64,000 nucleotides of DNA from JADCRZ01 sp031399065 (GTDB taxonomy: Bacteria > Bacteroidota > Bacteroidia > Chitinophagales > Chitinophagaceae). Below the pieces are notes generated by a model that saw nothing but the letters and a program-made list of their open reading frames with translations, had not been told where the DNA came from and did no database searches. The DNA is taken from contig JANNOM010000096.1 in the NCBI GenBank assembly GCA_031399065.1, positions 30,313 through 94,312 of the forward strand, given 5' to 3'. Each line of letters opens with the position of its first letter. Position 1 is the stretch's first letter. Shown piece after piece: positions 50,463 through 59,020 of this stretch. A program made the translations under genes and the position numbers.

Positions 50463-51067
50463 TGATGGATATCGAAAATATCTGGCAGCAACAGGGGAAG
50501 GGAGAAGACGATATGCTGAAGGAACTGCTAAAAAGGTCGCCGGAGGAACTTACATCCAAGTGGCCCCTTAAAAAGCTACGAGCCAATTTATTACGCGGGA
50601 TAGTACTCAGCGAAGCCTGCGCCGTTATATACCTGGCCATCATAATATATCTACCCGTATGGCAGATCATTACTTCCATGCTTATTTTGATCCTGTTTAA
50701 TACCTGGTTGTCTATCACCAGTTGGAAACTATACAAAAAGATCCCGGAGACTATTTCCTCCGCCTTGTCATTAAAGCAGGAGCTAGAGATCAACTATGCC
50801 CGGTTCAGGCAGTGGTTTGCCGTGCAGGAGAGAGTGAGCCTGTTTATATACCCCATAGCGGCAACGGGTGGTTTTATGCTGGGCGGCGTGGTGGGTTCTC
50901 AAAAAACGGTGGAAGAATTCTTATACAATCCGTTGGTTCTGTCTATACTGGCTGTTACCATCCTTATACTCGTTCCTATCAGTTATTTTGTTTCAAGGTG
51001 GTTCTTTAACCATACTTATGGAAAGTATTTAAAGAAGCTGAAGAAATGGATTGAGGAGTTGCAGTAA
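50462..51067 (+). CDS. Membrane protein, possible anti-sigma partner
   Basis: A 201-residue protein with a cytoplasmic N-terminus (DIENIWQQQGKGEDDMLKELLKRSPEEL) and about four membrane segments, LRGIVLSEACAVIYLAIIIYLP, IITSMLILILFNTW, LFIYPIAATGGFMLGGVV and LVLSILAVTILILVPISY. It overlaps the sigma factor gene by one base. Anti-sigma factors usually follow their ECF sigma in this way, but no HxxxCxxC motif is visible, so the role is a position-based guess. Confidence 0.65.
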   Translation: MMDIENIWQQQGKGEDDMLKELLKRSPEELTSKWPLKKLRANLLRGIVLSEACAVIYLAIIIYLPVWQIITSMLILILFNTWLSITSWKLYKKIPETISSALSLKQELEINYARFRQWFAVQERVSLFIYPIAATGGFMLGGVVGSQKTVEEFLYNPLVLSILAVTILILVPISYFVSRWFFNHTYGKYLKKLKKWIEELQ

Positions 51068-51129
51068 AATCCGTGTGGCTGTCCTGCAGTTACTTTTTCG
51101 AAGCGGTTGTTATGCGCCCGGGTTACGCT

Positions 51130-51964
51130 TTAAAAAAACACTGCGTTCTCTGCCATCTCCTTAAAGTTGTTCATATCTTTTTGAACGCTTTCTATTTTGC
51201 TGGTTAAAGAACCAAGGGCGATTTTACCTAATGGCAGTCGTAACGGGGGCGCATCGAGATCAACTATCTCTATAATGGCTTTTGCCGCCTTTACCGGGTC
51301 GCCTTCCTGTTTACCGTGCACCTGTTTCATTCGTTCCCTGAATGCGCCTGCTGGTTTCGCTATAATCATGGATTCTAATGGCTGCCTGCCTGAAGGAAGT
51401 GCCAGCAAAGTTGGTACGGAAGGGTCCGGGCTCCACAATCGTTAGTTTTATTCCCAAAGGTGCTATTTCCATCGCCAGAGCTTCACTGAAACCCTCCAGG
51501 GCAAACTTGCTGGCGTTGTAGATACCAAAGCCCGGAAAAGCTTTAAATCCTCCATGGGAGGAAATCTGGATGATATGCCCGCTTTTTTGCTTTCTGAAAA
51601 GCGGCAAAAAAGACCTGGTAAGTTGAAGCACACCAAAAAAATTGGTTTCAAACACGTCTCTTGCTTCCTCCATGCTCGTTTCTTCTATAGCGCCTGCCAA
51701 ACCAAAGCCGGCATTGTTCACCAGCACGTCCAGTTTTCCGAACCTTTCTGTTACCATGTTAAGTGCACATTCGGTTTCATCCGTTTTGGTAATATCCAGA
51801 TCGATACCCAGAGCCATGCCCTTGTACTGAAGTGTGAAAGCTTCCGCCTGCTGCCGGCTTCTGAAACTGCCGACGACAAAATCGCCTTTCTCCAATACAG
51901 CTTCTGCCAGGGCCTTACCTAATCCGCTGGAAACACCCGTTATAAACCAGATTTTTGACGCCAT
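51130..51964 (-). pseudogene. Short-chain dehydrogenase/reductase, frameshifted
   Basis: A classical SDR oxidoreductase. The N-terminal frame (stop at 51311) has the Rossmann motif WFITGVSSGLGKALAEAV, DVLVNNAGFG and the catalytic YNASK block (ISSHGGFKAFPGFGIYNASKFAL), then reads out of phase after VEPGPFRTNFAGTS. The missing end is in another frame (to 51130): GAFRERMKQVHGKQEGDPVKAAKA and PPLRLPLGKIALGSL, exactly the family C-terminus. A one-base insertion near 51352 would explain it. It may be a true disabling mutation or a sequencing error. Confidence 0.85.
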
Positions 51965-52064
51965 ACTATTTAAATTAAAATCGTTCATTTAAGACCAGGA
52001 CTCCTGGTCAACATTAGTAAGATACAAAAGTCCGTCATCTTAAGTTCCCGTTACATAATGAAAA

Positions 52065-52949
52065 CTACCTTACGCGGTATTTTTCGGACATTCTGTTTTT
52101 GAATACCAAAGGTGTTTGGTTGGTTTCGGCCTTAAATAGTTTGGAAAAGTAGGAACCGTCAAAATAATTCAACATCGCTGCAATTTCAGAAACGGAATAG
52201 GCGGTAAATGTCAAAAGCCTTTTTGCTTCCAGTATGCTTCTTGCCCGGATGGCTTCACTGGCCGTTTTGCCTGTTACGCTTTTGATGACCAGGTTTAAAT
52301 GATGGGGAGTAATATGCATTTGACCTGCGTAGAAAATGCTTGTTTTATTTTCTGCAAAATGATCATCGAGCAGGCTTTTAAATTGTTTGTAAAGAATAAG
52401 ATAATTTTTTGGGACAGGCTTTTCGATACGGTTGTTTATATACCGCTGAACCTGTGCCAGCAGAACATGTAATAACGACTGCGTGATGGCTTGGATGCAG
52501 TCTTTCCGTTTATGCTCCCTTGATATAAGATCAATGGTTTGATGAATCTCCGCAAACTGCTTTTTATTCAGTTGGATACATGGATTGGCATAAAAGTTAT
52601 CCAGAAAACTCAGCTCAAAGAGTTTGTCTTTGTTATGATGGTTTAGCAGGAAAAAATCCTCCGTAAACATGATAGTGCCTCCCATAACTGATTTCCATTC
52701 CTCGAATTCATGCACCTGGTTGGGCGAAATGAAAAACAGGCTGCCGGGCAGAATTTCATATTCTTTGTAATCGATCGTCTGCCTGCTTTTACCCTTCTCT
52801 ATCCAAATTATCTCATAGAAAGTATGTTTATGAATATCATCCACCTCGGGTTCTTCCATTTCAGCGAAATGAGTGATTTCGAAGCTGGTCGTATTTTTGG
52901 GCTGGTTGATAAAATGGCCGATGGAATATACCGGGAAGAGTTGTTTCAT
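52065..52949 (-). CDS. AraC family transcriptional regulator
   Basis: A 294-residue regulator with an N-terminal cupin-like ligand domain (FAEMEEPEVDDIHKHTFYEIIWIEKGKSRQTIDY, PGSLFFISPNQVHEF) and a C-terminal pair of helix-turn-helix motifs: LNLVIKSVTGKTASEAIRARSILEAKRLL and VSEIAAMLNYFDGSYFSKLFKAETNQTPLVFK. It lies between the broken SDR and an NmrA-type gene on the same strand, a layout where the AraC protein often controls its oxidoreductase neighbours. Ligand unknown. Confidence 0.92.
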   Translation of the reverse strand: MKQLFPVYSIGHFINQPKNTTSFEITHFAEMEEPEVDDIHKHTFYEIIWIEKGKSRQTIDYKEYEILPGSLFFISPNQVHEFEEWKSVMGGTIMFTEDFFLLNHHNKDKLFELSFLDNFYANPCIQLNKKQFAEIHQTIDLISREHKRKDCIQAITQSLLHVLLAQVQRYINNRIEKPVPKNYLILYKQFKSLLDDHFAENKTSIFYAGQMHITPHHLNLVIKSVTGKTASEAIRARSILEAKRLLTFTAYSVSEIAAMLNYFDGSYFSKLFKAETNQTPLVFKNRMSEKYRVR

Positions 52950-53027
52950 GGAATAAAAATAGGATAATTCCGTTCTGCTTCATTGCAGGGGAATACTTAT
53001 TGCCGGATTATATACATCTATTTGTTA

Positions 53028-53894
53028 TTAAACCAGTACCGCCTTATTATCTGCCAGGAACTGGTCGAAACCTACCGGCTGTGTTCCGGTAAGTTTATAT
53101 ACCGCATCGCTTAGCGGTGGTTGTTTTTGAAAACGGGGTAAATAGTGGAGCATGATCATAACCAGTATCAGCATCACCGGTTGGCCTTCTTTTCTTTTAA
53201 CTAAAAAAAAGCGGAAGGGTCCGGGTGATTGATATTGTATACTGATACCCGTAATACTGCTGATCTTTTCCGCCATTTGTTGAAAATTCAACTTTTCGTT
53301 ACTGGTAAGATCATACGCTTTGTTTAGATGCAGTTCTGTGTTCTGTAATACGCGTGCCGCAGCGCAGCCAATGTCACGTACATCAATAAGTGTAAACAAA
53401 GTATTGCCCGCGGGAAGAAATATATGATGATGGTTGATGATGTCTTTACGGAGAGTGGTTGTAAAATTTTGCATAAAATAGGCGGGGCGCAGAAACGTAT
53501 AAGGGATGCCGCTTTTCCTCACCAGTGCCTCTATTTTATGGTGCGGAATTAGACGGCTGTTCTCCGCGCCCTGCACCGATAAAAATACAATATGCTTTAC
53601 ACCGCTTGCTTTCGCCATTTCTACCAGCGGTTGAAAATATCGCTTCACCTGCGAGATCTGGGGTGGTCGAAGAAGGAAGAGGATATCGCAATCTGCAAGT
53701 GCCTGCCGGTATGAATCCACGGCAGTAAAGTCGAACCTGGTGATACGGCAGCCCAAGCTGGTCAACATGGAATAGTCTTTATGAATATCCCTTACCCCCG
53801 CGGTAAGCTCCAGCGAACATCCTTCCTGGTGCAATGCGCGTATAACCTCCATACCTACATTACCTGTGGCCCCCGTTATTAATAATCTTTTCAT
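53028..53894 (-). CDS. NmrA-like NAD(P)-binding SDR family protein
   Basis: A 288-residue atypical SDR. The nucleotide-binding loop is LLITGATGNVGMEVIRAL; DCDILFLLRPPQISQ, VKHIVFLSVQGAE and IPYTFLRPAYFMQNF follow the NmrA pattern. Catalytic Tyr/Lys of classical SDRs are not evident, so it may be a redox sensor or a quinone reductase-like enzyme. It is the leading gene of the leftward run with the AraC regulator and the broken SDR. Confidence 0.88.
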   Translation of the reverse strand: MKRLLITGATGNVGMEVIRALHQEGCSLELTAGVRDIHKDYSMLTSLGCRITRFDFTAVDSYRQALADCDILFLLRPPQISQVKRYFQPLVEMAKASGVKHIVFLSVQGAENSRLIPHHKIEALVRKSGIPYTFLRPAYFMQNFTTTLRKDIINHHHIFLPAGNTLFTLIDVRDIGCAAARVLQNTELHLNKAYDLTSNEKLNFQQMAEKISSITGISIQYQSPGPFRFFLVKRKEGQPVMLILVMIMLHYLPRFQKQPPLSDAVYKLTGTQPVGFDQFLADNKAVLV

Positions 53895-54048
53895 ATCGAT
53901 CCATTAAAGTTAGCGGAATAACCTGTCAACCTTATTGGTTTTACATTCATAAGAACAGAAAGGGGTGCGGTAAAAAATCAGGATTGTCGTAATTACAAGT
54001 CCTGCTCGATTAACCGTGCCCCCCTGATATTTAATAACGGGATAATAT

Positions 54049-54705
54049 TTATAACAAGAAACGAAATCCTACTCCCACTCCATCCAGGAAACGGTTATTT
54101 GCGAAAGTAGTATGCAAGACGAATGTGTTGCTGTTCTCACCACCGGACTGTGGATTGTCGGGTCTGTCCTCGCGGTAAATATATCGCATATTCACCAGGT
54201 TGGGAAGACTTAACTCCAGTTGCATCCTGGTAAATACCTGGTAAGATATGCCAGGTGTAACCGACAACGATCCTCCGATATCTTTAACTTTACCTGCATA
54301 TGGCACATCGGCAGGGGCAGTGGTTCGCCTGCTTATTATAAAGGCCGCGTCTTCCTGGAAGAAAAAGTAAAAATCCCTCGCCAGTTTTTTATACTGTCTT
54401 AAGAACGCGCCCATGCTATAGTAATGATCTTTGTTGATAAGGGAATCGGAATTGGAAGAGATCAACTTACGCCTGGTAGTGCTGTAGGTGATGCTGATTC
54501 CGGCAACACGATCTTCGTTATACGCTTTTCCTGCCTGTATCGACAACGTACCTCCATCCTGTGATTGCTCACTCGAGTTCCCATTCACAAGATCGTAATC
54601 GTAGTAAGAAAGCTGACCTCCCAGCAACACGGTGCCTTTTTTGATCTGGGCACTTACGGATAAGGACAATACCATCATAATAATAACGCTGTAAAATTTG
54701 ATCAT
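54049..54705 (-). CDS. Predicted outer-membrane beta-barrel protein
   Basis: A 218-residue secreted protein (signal SVIIMMVLSLSVSAQ) with alternating short amphipathic strands such as KGTVLLGGQLSYYDYDL, GGTLSIQAGKAYNEDRVAGISITYSTT and MGAFLRQYKKLARDFYFFFQEDAAF, ending in DGVGVGFRFLL, which fits an eight-strand OMP_b-brl-type barrel. No other motif is visible. Divergent from the GlxA-type regulator at 54858. Confidence 0.76.
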   Translation of the reverse strand: MIKFYSVIIMMVLSLSVSAQIKKGTVLLGGQLSYYDYDLVNGNSSEQSQDGGTLSIQAGKAYNEDRVAGISITYSTTRRKLISSNSDSLINKDHYYSMGAFLRQYKKLARDFYFFFQEDAAFIISRRTTAPADVPYAGKVKDIGGSLSVTPGISYQVFTRMQLELSLPNLVNMRYIYREDRPDNPQSGGENSNTFVLHTTFANNRFLDGVGVGFRFLL

Positions 54706-54857
54706 AAAAAACTGTTTAGTTGTTTAACCAGACAAGCATATATCGCAAAGTGCTGTTAAGGCCGTGTTAATCTGATTAATAAAATATAAAGTGTAAATAA
54801 TACCCTGATTGCTGCCGGATAATTTTGCTATTTTTATTAAAAGATAAAGCCATTATC

Positions 54858-55838
54858 ATGAAGCATATATCAATCCTGGTTCCTAAACGCGCCATATTGG
54901 GAAGCCTCGAAGGAGCCCGTCAATTGTTTACGCAGGTAAATCACTTCCTCCTTCAGCAGGGAAGACCCCCCGTGTTTGAAGTACAACTGGTGGGGCTTAC
55001 CAACGAAACCCCCGTTAGCGGAAAAGCGTACACCATACATAGTGATGTATTGCTGCCGGACCTTAAAAAAACGGACCTTATCATTATACCGGCCGTTGAT
55101 GGCGACCTGGAAGAGGCTATAAAAATAAATGAGCCTTTTATTCCCTGGATAAAAAATCAATACGAACAGGGAGCGGAAGTGGCCAGCCTTTGTATGGGGG
55201 CTTTTATACTGGCGGCTACCGGTCTGCTGAACGGCCGTAAGTGCGCCACCCACTGGCTGGCATCCAACCAGTTCAGGACTATGTTCCCGGAAGTGGACCT
55301 GGTCACGGAAAAGATCATTACCCACGAGCAAGGCATCTATTCGAGCGGGGGTGCTTTTTCTTATCTTAACCTGCTTCTTTACCTGATAGAAAAACAGGCG
55401 GGCCGAGACATAGCCATTCTTACAGCCAAAGTGTTCGCCATAGAACTGGATCGTAAAACGCAATCACCCTTTATCATGTTCAACGGCCAGAAGCAGCATG
55501 AGGATGAGCCCATCAAACAGGCACAGGAATATATCGAGAAAAATACTTCTGAAAAATTATCTGTGGAGGAACTGGCGTTACGGTTCGCTATCGGTAGGCG
55601 TAATTTTGAAAGGCGTTTTAAAAAAGCCACCAGCAACACACCGGTGGAATATATGCAACGGGTAAAAATTGAAGCGGCCAAAAAGCACCTTGAGAACAGT
55701 ACCCGTAATATCAATGAGGTAATGTATGAAGTGGGTTATTCGGATACCAAAGCGTTCAGAACGGTGTTTAAGAAGATCACCGGCCTTTCTCCCATCGATT
55801 ATAAAAACAAATACAACCTGGAAGGAGCTACGCTGTAA
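54858..55838 (+). CDS. GlxA-like transcriptional regulator (DJ-1/PfpI plus AraC HTH)
   Basis: A 326-residue two-domain regulator. The N-terminal class I amidotransferase-like domain shows KHISILVPKRAILGSLEGARQLF, LKKTDLIIIPAV and ASLCMGAFILAATGLLNGRKCATHW with the usual nucleophile-position Cys. The C-terminal AraC HTH is LSVEELALRFAIGRRNFERRFKKATSNTPVEYMQR and INEVMYEVGYSDTKAFRTVFKKITGLSPIDY. ATG 54858 is chosen over 54825, whose extra residues do not match the family. Target genes unknown. Confidence 0.9.
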   Translation: MKHISILVPKRAILGSLEGARQLFTQVNHFLLQQGRPPVFEVQLVGLTNETPVSGKAYTIHSDVLLPDLKKTDLIIIPAVDGDLEEAIKINEPFIPWIKNQYEQGAEVASLCMGAFILAATGLLNGRKCATHWLASNQFRTMFPEVDLVTEKIITHEQGIYSSGGAFSYLNLLLYLIEKQAGRDIAILTAKVFAIELDRKTQSPFIMFNGQKQHEDEPIKQAQEYIEKNTSEKLSVEELALRFAIGRRNFERRFKKATSNTPVEYMQRVKIEAAKKHLENSTRNINEVMYEVGYSDTKAFRTVFKKITGLSPIDYKNKYNLEGATL

Positions 55839-55978
55839 ACTTCATCAGCCTTTTTACGGGAACGATACTTACAATAACTTAAATGTTGCAGGCGAAGCGT
55901 TAATACCCGGTGTTAAAAAATTATACCGCCGGATACCAATAATTACTGATTTTTGCTGAGCGTAAAACTCTTGCAATA

Positions 55979-57277
55979 ATGAAAAAAACAGCCCTTAACG
56001 TAAGCATTGCTCTATTAGTCCTTTTTACTAACCTGGTAAATGCACAGCCCGCTGAACAAATCGTGAAGATTATAGTTGCCCCCGATCATGCCGACTGGCA
56101 GTATAAGCCGGGAGAGAATGTACAATTTACAGTAACCGTTATACAGTATGGCAATCCCATTCCCAATGTAAAGATCAAATACGATATTGGTCCGGAGCGG
56201 ATGAAACCTACCATCAGCGATTCTGCTACTTTGCGGGAGGGGAAAAAGACGATCAATGGAGGCACGCTTAAAACGGCCGGCTTTCTGCGCTGCATCGTTA
56301 CCGCCAGCGTGGCCGGCAAAACCTATCGTAACCTGGCCACCGCAGGGTTTGCCCCGCTAACGCTGGAACCCAGCCTCGCTTTGCCAGCCGACTTCAATAC
56401 ATTCTGGACTAAAGCCAAAGAAGAACTTGCGACGGTGCCGCTGGATGCCAAAACAACACTGCTTCCCGAACGCTGTACGGAGAAAGTGAACGTTTACCAG
56501 GTAAATATGCAGAACATAGGCGGCACACGCTTATATGGCATTTTATGCGTACCTAAAAAAGAAGGAAAATACCCCGCCTTATTAAGAGTGCCAGGAGCCG
56601 GTGTTAGAGCCTACCGGGGCGACGCGCTAACGGCCGAAAAGGGAATCATCACCCTGGAGATCGGCATACATGGCATACCGGTAATACTGGATGATATGGT
56701 GTATGCTAACCTTGGCAACGGAGCATTATCAGGGTATAACAGTTTTAATATGGACGACAAAGACCGGTTTTATTATAAAAGGGTATACCTCGGCTGCTTG
56801 CGTGCCAACGATTTTTTAACCAGCCTTCCCCAATATGACGGCAGCACCCTGGGTGTATGCGGGGGCAGCCAGGGTGGTGCTTTGTCCATTACGACCGCTT
56901 CGCTTGACAGCCGGGTAAAATACCTGGCAGCGCTCTACCCGGCATTGAGTGATGTTACCGGTAACTTAAAAGGCCGCGCTGGCGGATGGCCCCATTATTT
57001 TGAAGGACGTAACCTAACGATTAACAACAAACCGGAAAAGCTGGCTACTATCGGTTATTACGATGTGGTCAACTTCGCGCGGCAGTTGAAAGTGCCCGGC
57101 TTTTACGCCTGGGGATACAACGACGAAACCTGTCCGCCTACATCCATGTATGCTGCATACAACGTTATTACCGCTCCGAAAGAGCTCAGTCTCTACCTCG
57201 AAACGGGTCACTGGGTATATCCCGAAGAAAGTGAAAAATTCGGCAACTGGATCAATAATAAGCTGCTCGGGAAATAG
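55979..57277 (+). CDS. Acetylxylan esterase (AXE1/AcXE) family secreted hydrolase
   Basis: A 432-residue secreted alpha/beta hydrolase (signal IALLVLFTNLVNAQ). An N-terminal immunoglobulin-like domain (VIVAPDHADW-like, NVQFTVTVIQYGNPIPNVKIKYDIG) precedes the AXE1 domain from about residue 140: YGILCVPKKEGKYPALLRVPGAG, then the nucleophile GVCGGSQGGALSITTAS, the Asp in GYNDETCPPTSMYAAY and the His in YLETGHWVYPEE. It probably deacetylates plant-derived or sugar acetates. Single gene after the GlxA-type regulator. Confidence 0.9.
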   Translation: MKKTALNVSIALLVLFTNLVNAQPAEQIVKIIVAPDHADWQYKPGENVQFTVTVIQYGNPIPNVKIKYDIGPERMKPTISDSATLREGKKTINGGTLKTAGFLRCIVTASVAGKTYRNLATAGFAPLTLEPSLALPADFNTFWTKAKEELATVPLDAKTTLLPERCTEKVNVYQVNMQNIGGTRLYGILCVPKKEGKYPALLRVPGAGVRAYRGDALTAEKGIITLEIGIHGIPVILDDMVYANLGNGALSGYNSFNMDDKDRFYYKRVYLGCLRANDFLTSLPQYDGSTLGVCGGSQGGALSITTASLDSRVKYLAALYPALSDVTGNLKGRAGGWPHYFEGRNLTINNKPEKLATIGYYDVVNFARQLKVPGFYAWGYNDETCPPTSMYAAYNVITAPKELSLYLETGHWVYPEESEKFGNWINNKLLGK

Positions 57278-57304
57278 CTTATATTAGCCAATAATTAATT
57301 TCCT

Positions 57305-58237
57305 ATGCCTGCTATCCTTTTGCCCCTGTTTCGTACATACCTGTTGCGTTATTGTTTTGTATTCATAATGCAATGGCTGCTGCCATTGGGTTCTTATGCC
57401 CAGGGTCTTAAAGATTCCGGCTTTATCGACCAGAGCCGCACCATGGCAGAGCGATGGGAGCTGGAGCCGGAAAACAGTAAGGGCAACTTTCGTATTACCC
57501 CATACCGGCCGGTATATGTAACAGCCGGGAGATGGTCCAGCAATCCCAATGGTAAACCTACCAGCGAGAACCCTGCGTATACGCTGCCATTCCGCGTTAA
57601 TTATAACCAGTATGAAGCTAAATTCCAGTTTAGCTTTAAGACTAAAATAGCGAGGGGCCTTTTTTTCGGTAACGGAGATCTATGGGCGGCTTATACCCAG
57701 AAAGCACACTGGCAATTGTACAACGAGGAACTCTCGCGTCCCTTCCGGGAGCTGAATTACGAGCCGGAACTGATACTCAATTTCAGAACAAACTATTCGC
57801 TGCTGGGGTTTAAAGGCCGGATGCTGGGAATTATTTTTAACCACCAGTCTAACGGCCGCACGCTCCCCCTGTCCCGGAGCTGGAACCGGGTAATACTTCA
57901 GGCCGGTTTTGAAAGGAAGAACTGGCAGGTGATACTGCGGCCCTGGATACGGCTCGAAGACGAAGAAGACGAGAACCCGCTGATAACCGACTATACGGGG
58001 CGTGCGGAAGGTATCGTGGTATTCAATCCCGGCAGGCACCAGTTTTCGCTGGTGGCGGCCCATTCCCTGAAAACGAAAAACGGCGGCAGGGGAAGTGCCC
58101 TCTTAAGCTGGGTATTCCCTGTAGTAAGCAACCTCCGTATGCAGGTTCAGTTTTCAGAAGGATACGGAGAAACGCTGATGGATTATAACCACCGTCAAAC
58201 GACGGTCGGCATCAGTTTATCGCTGGTGGAATGGTAA
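57305..58237 (+). CDS. Outer-membrane phospholipase A
   Basis: A 310-residue OMPLA-family barrel. After a signal (FIMQWLLPLGSYAQ) come strands including RVNYNQYEAKFQFSFKTKIARGLF and the catalytic block GIIFNHQSNGRTLPLSRSWNRV with His-x-Ser-Asn, the Ca-dependent phospholipase A1 site. It lies 27 bp after the esterase gene and may share its transcript. It hydrolyses outer-leaflet phospholipids when outer-membrane asymmetry is lost. Confidence 0.9.
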   Translation: MPAILLPLFRTYLLRYCFVFIMQWLLPLGSYAQGLKDSGFIDQSRTMAERWELEPENSKGNFRITPYRPVYVTAGRWSSNPNGKPTSENPAYTLPFRVNYNQYEAKFQFSFKTKIARGLFFGNGDLWAAYTQKAHWQLYNEELSRPFRELNYEPELILNFRTNYSLLGFKGRMLGIIFNHQSNGRTLPLSRSWNRVILQAGFERKNWQVILRPWIRLEDEEDENPLITDYTGRAEGIVVFNPGRHQFSLVAAHSLKTKNGGRGSALLSWVFPVVSNLRMQVQFSEGYGETLMDYNHRQTTVGISLSLVEW

Positions 58238-58273
58238 CGCTCAGCGGCTGGATACCTCAAGCGCCCGGGACAC

Positions 58274-58300
58274 AGGTGTTCGAATACACCTTCGGGTTCT
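58274..58300 (+). terminator. Weak hairpin after the phospholipase gene
   Basis: AGGTGT (58274-58279) pairs with ACACCT (58286-58291) over TCGAAT, followed by a loose T-rich TCGGGTTCTTTT. It may end the phospholipase transcript before the two-component operon; its T run is broken, so support is limited. Confidence 0.35.
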
Positions 58301-58341
58301 TTTAATATTTATCTTTAGGGTTTAAATCATCCGGTTAGCCC

Positions 58342-59019
58342 ATGAAAATATTACTTGCAGAAGATGATGTGTCGGTCGCGGCCATGATGCACAGGGGGCT
58401 CAGCGAAAAAGGCTACGAGGTAAGTGTTGCCCAGGATGGCAATATGGCTCTTTCCATGGCGATGGAATATGATTTCCGGCTGATGATACTGGATCTTATG
58501 CTGCCTGGCATCAATGGACTGGAAGTATGCAGGCAGTTGCGTAAAAACAGGATGGGTTTGCCGGTACTGATGCTTACGGCACTTGGCACTACGGAGAATA
58601 TCGTATCCGGACTGGATAGCGGGGCAGATGACTACCTGGTGAAGCCGTTCCGGTTTGCAGAGCTGGAAGCACGCATCCGTTCCCTTCTGCGAAGAGGAGG
58701 ATATAGCGAAGTGACGGCAGACCAGTTATTCTTTGGTGGGGTTATAATGGACCTGGATGGTAAAACGGTAAAGAGAGACGGCGCTTCCATTCCTCTCACC
58801 GCCACTGAATTCAGGTTGCTGGAATGTTTTCTGCGAAGTCCTAATAAAGTATTATCTCGGGTAGACCTGCTCGAAAAGGTGTGGGGAATCGATTTTAACA
58901 TGGCAACCAATGTAGTGGATGTATATGTAAATTACCTGCGGAAAAAAATTGATAAAGACTTTAATAAGAAACTGATACACACTGTTGTAGGAATGGGTTA
59001 TGTTATGAAAGAGGCTTGA
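58342..59019 (+). CDS. OmpR/PhoB-type response regulator
   Basis: A 225-residue two-component regulator. The receiver has the acidic pair in ILLAEDDVSVAAMM, the phospho-acceptor Asp in LMILDLMLPGINGLEV, the switch MLTALGTTENIVSG and the Lys in DDYLVKPFRFAELEA. The winged-helix output domain follows: SIPLTATEFRLLECFLRSPNKVLSRVDLLEKVWG and VDVYVNYLRKKIDKDF. Its stop lies one base ahead of the kinase ATG, so the pair is coupled. Close to CusR/CopR-type regulators, but stimulus unknown. Confidence 0.95.
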   Translation: MKILLAEDDVSVAAMMHRGLSEKGYEVSVAQDGNMALSMAMEYDFRLMILDLMLPGINGLEVCRQLRKNRMGLPVLMLTALGTTENIVSGLDSGADDYLVKPFRFAELEARIRSLLRRGGYSEVTADQLFFGGVIMDLDGKTVKRDGASIPLTATEFRLLECFLRSPNKVLSRVDLLEKVWGIDFNMATNVVDVYVNYLRKKIDKDFNKKLIHTVVGMGYVMKEA

Positions 59020-59020
59020 T

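Noticed and set aside
58270..58300. tRNA T-arm-like hairpin (GTTCGAAT in a stem)
   Set aside because: The loop is one base too long for a T-arm and no acceptor, D or anticodon arms can be drawn upstream; treated as a weak terminator.
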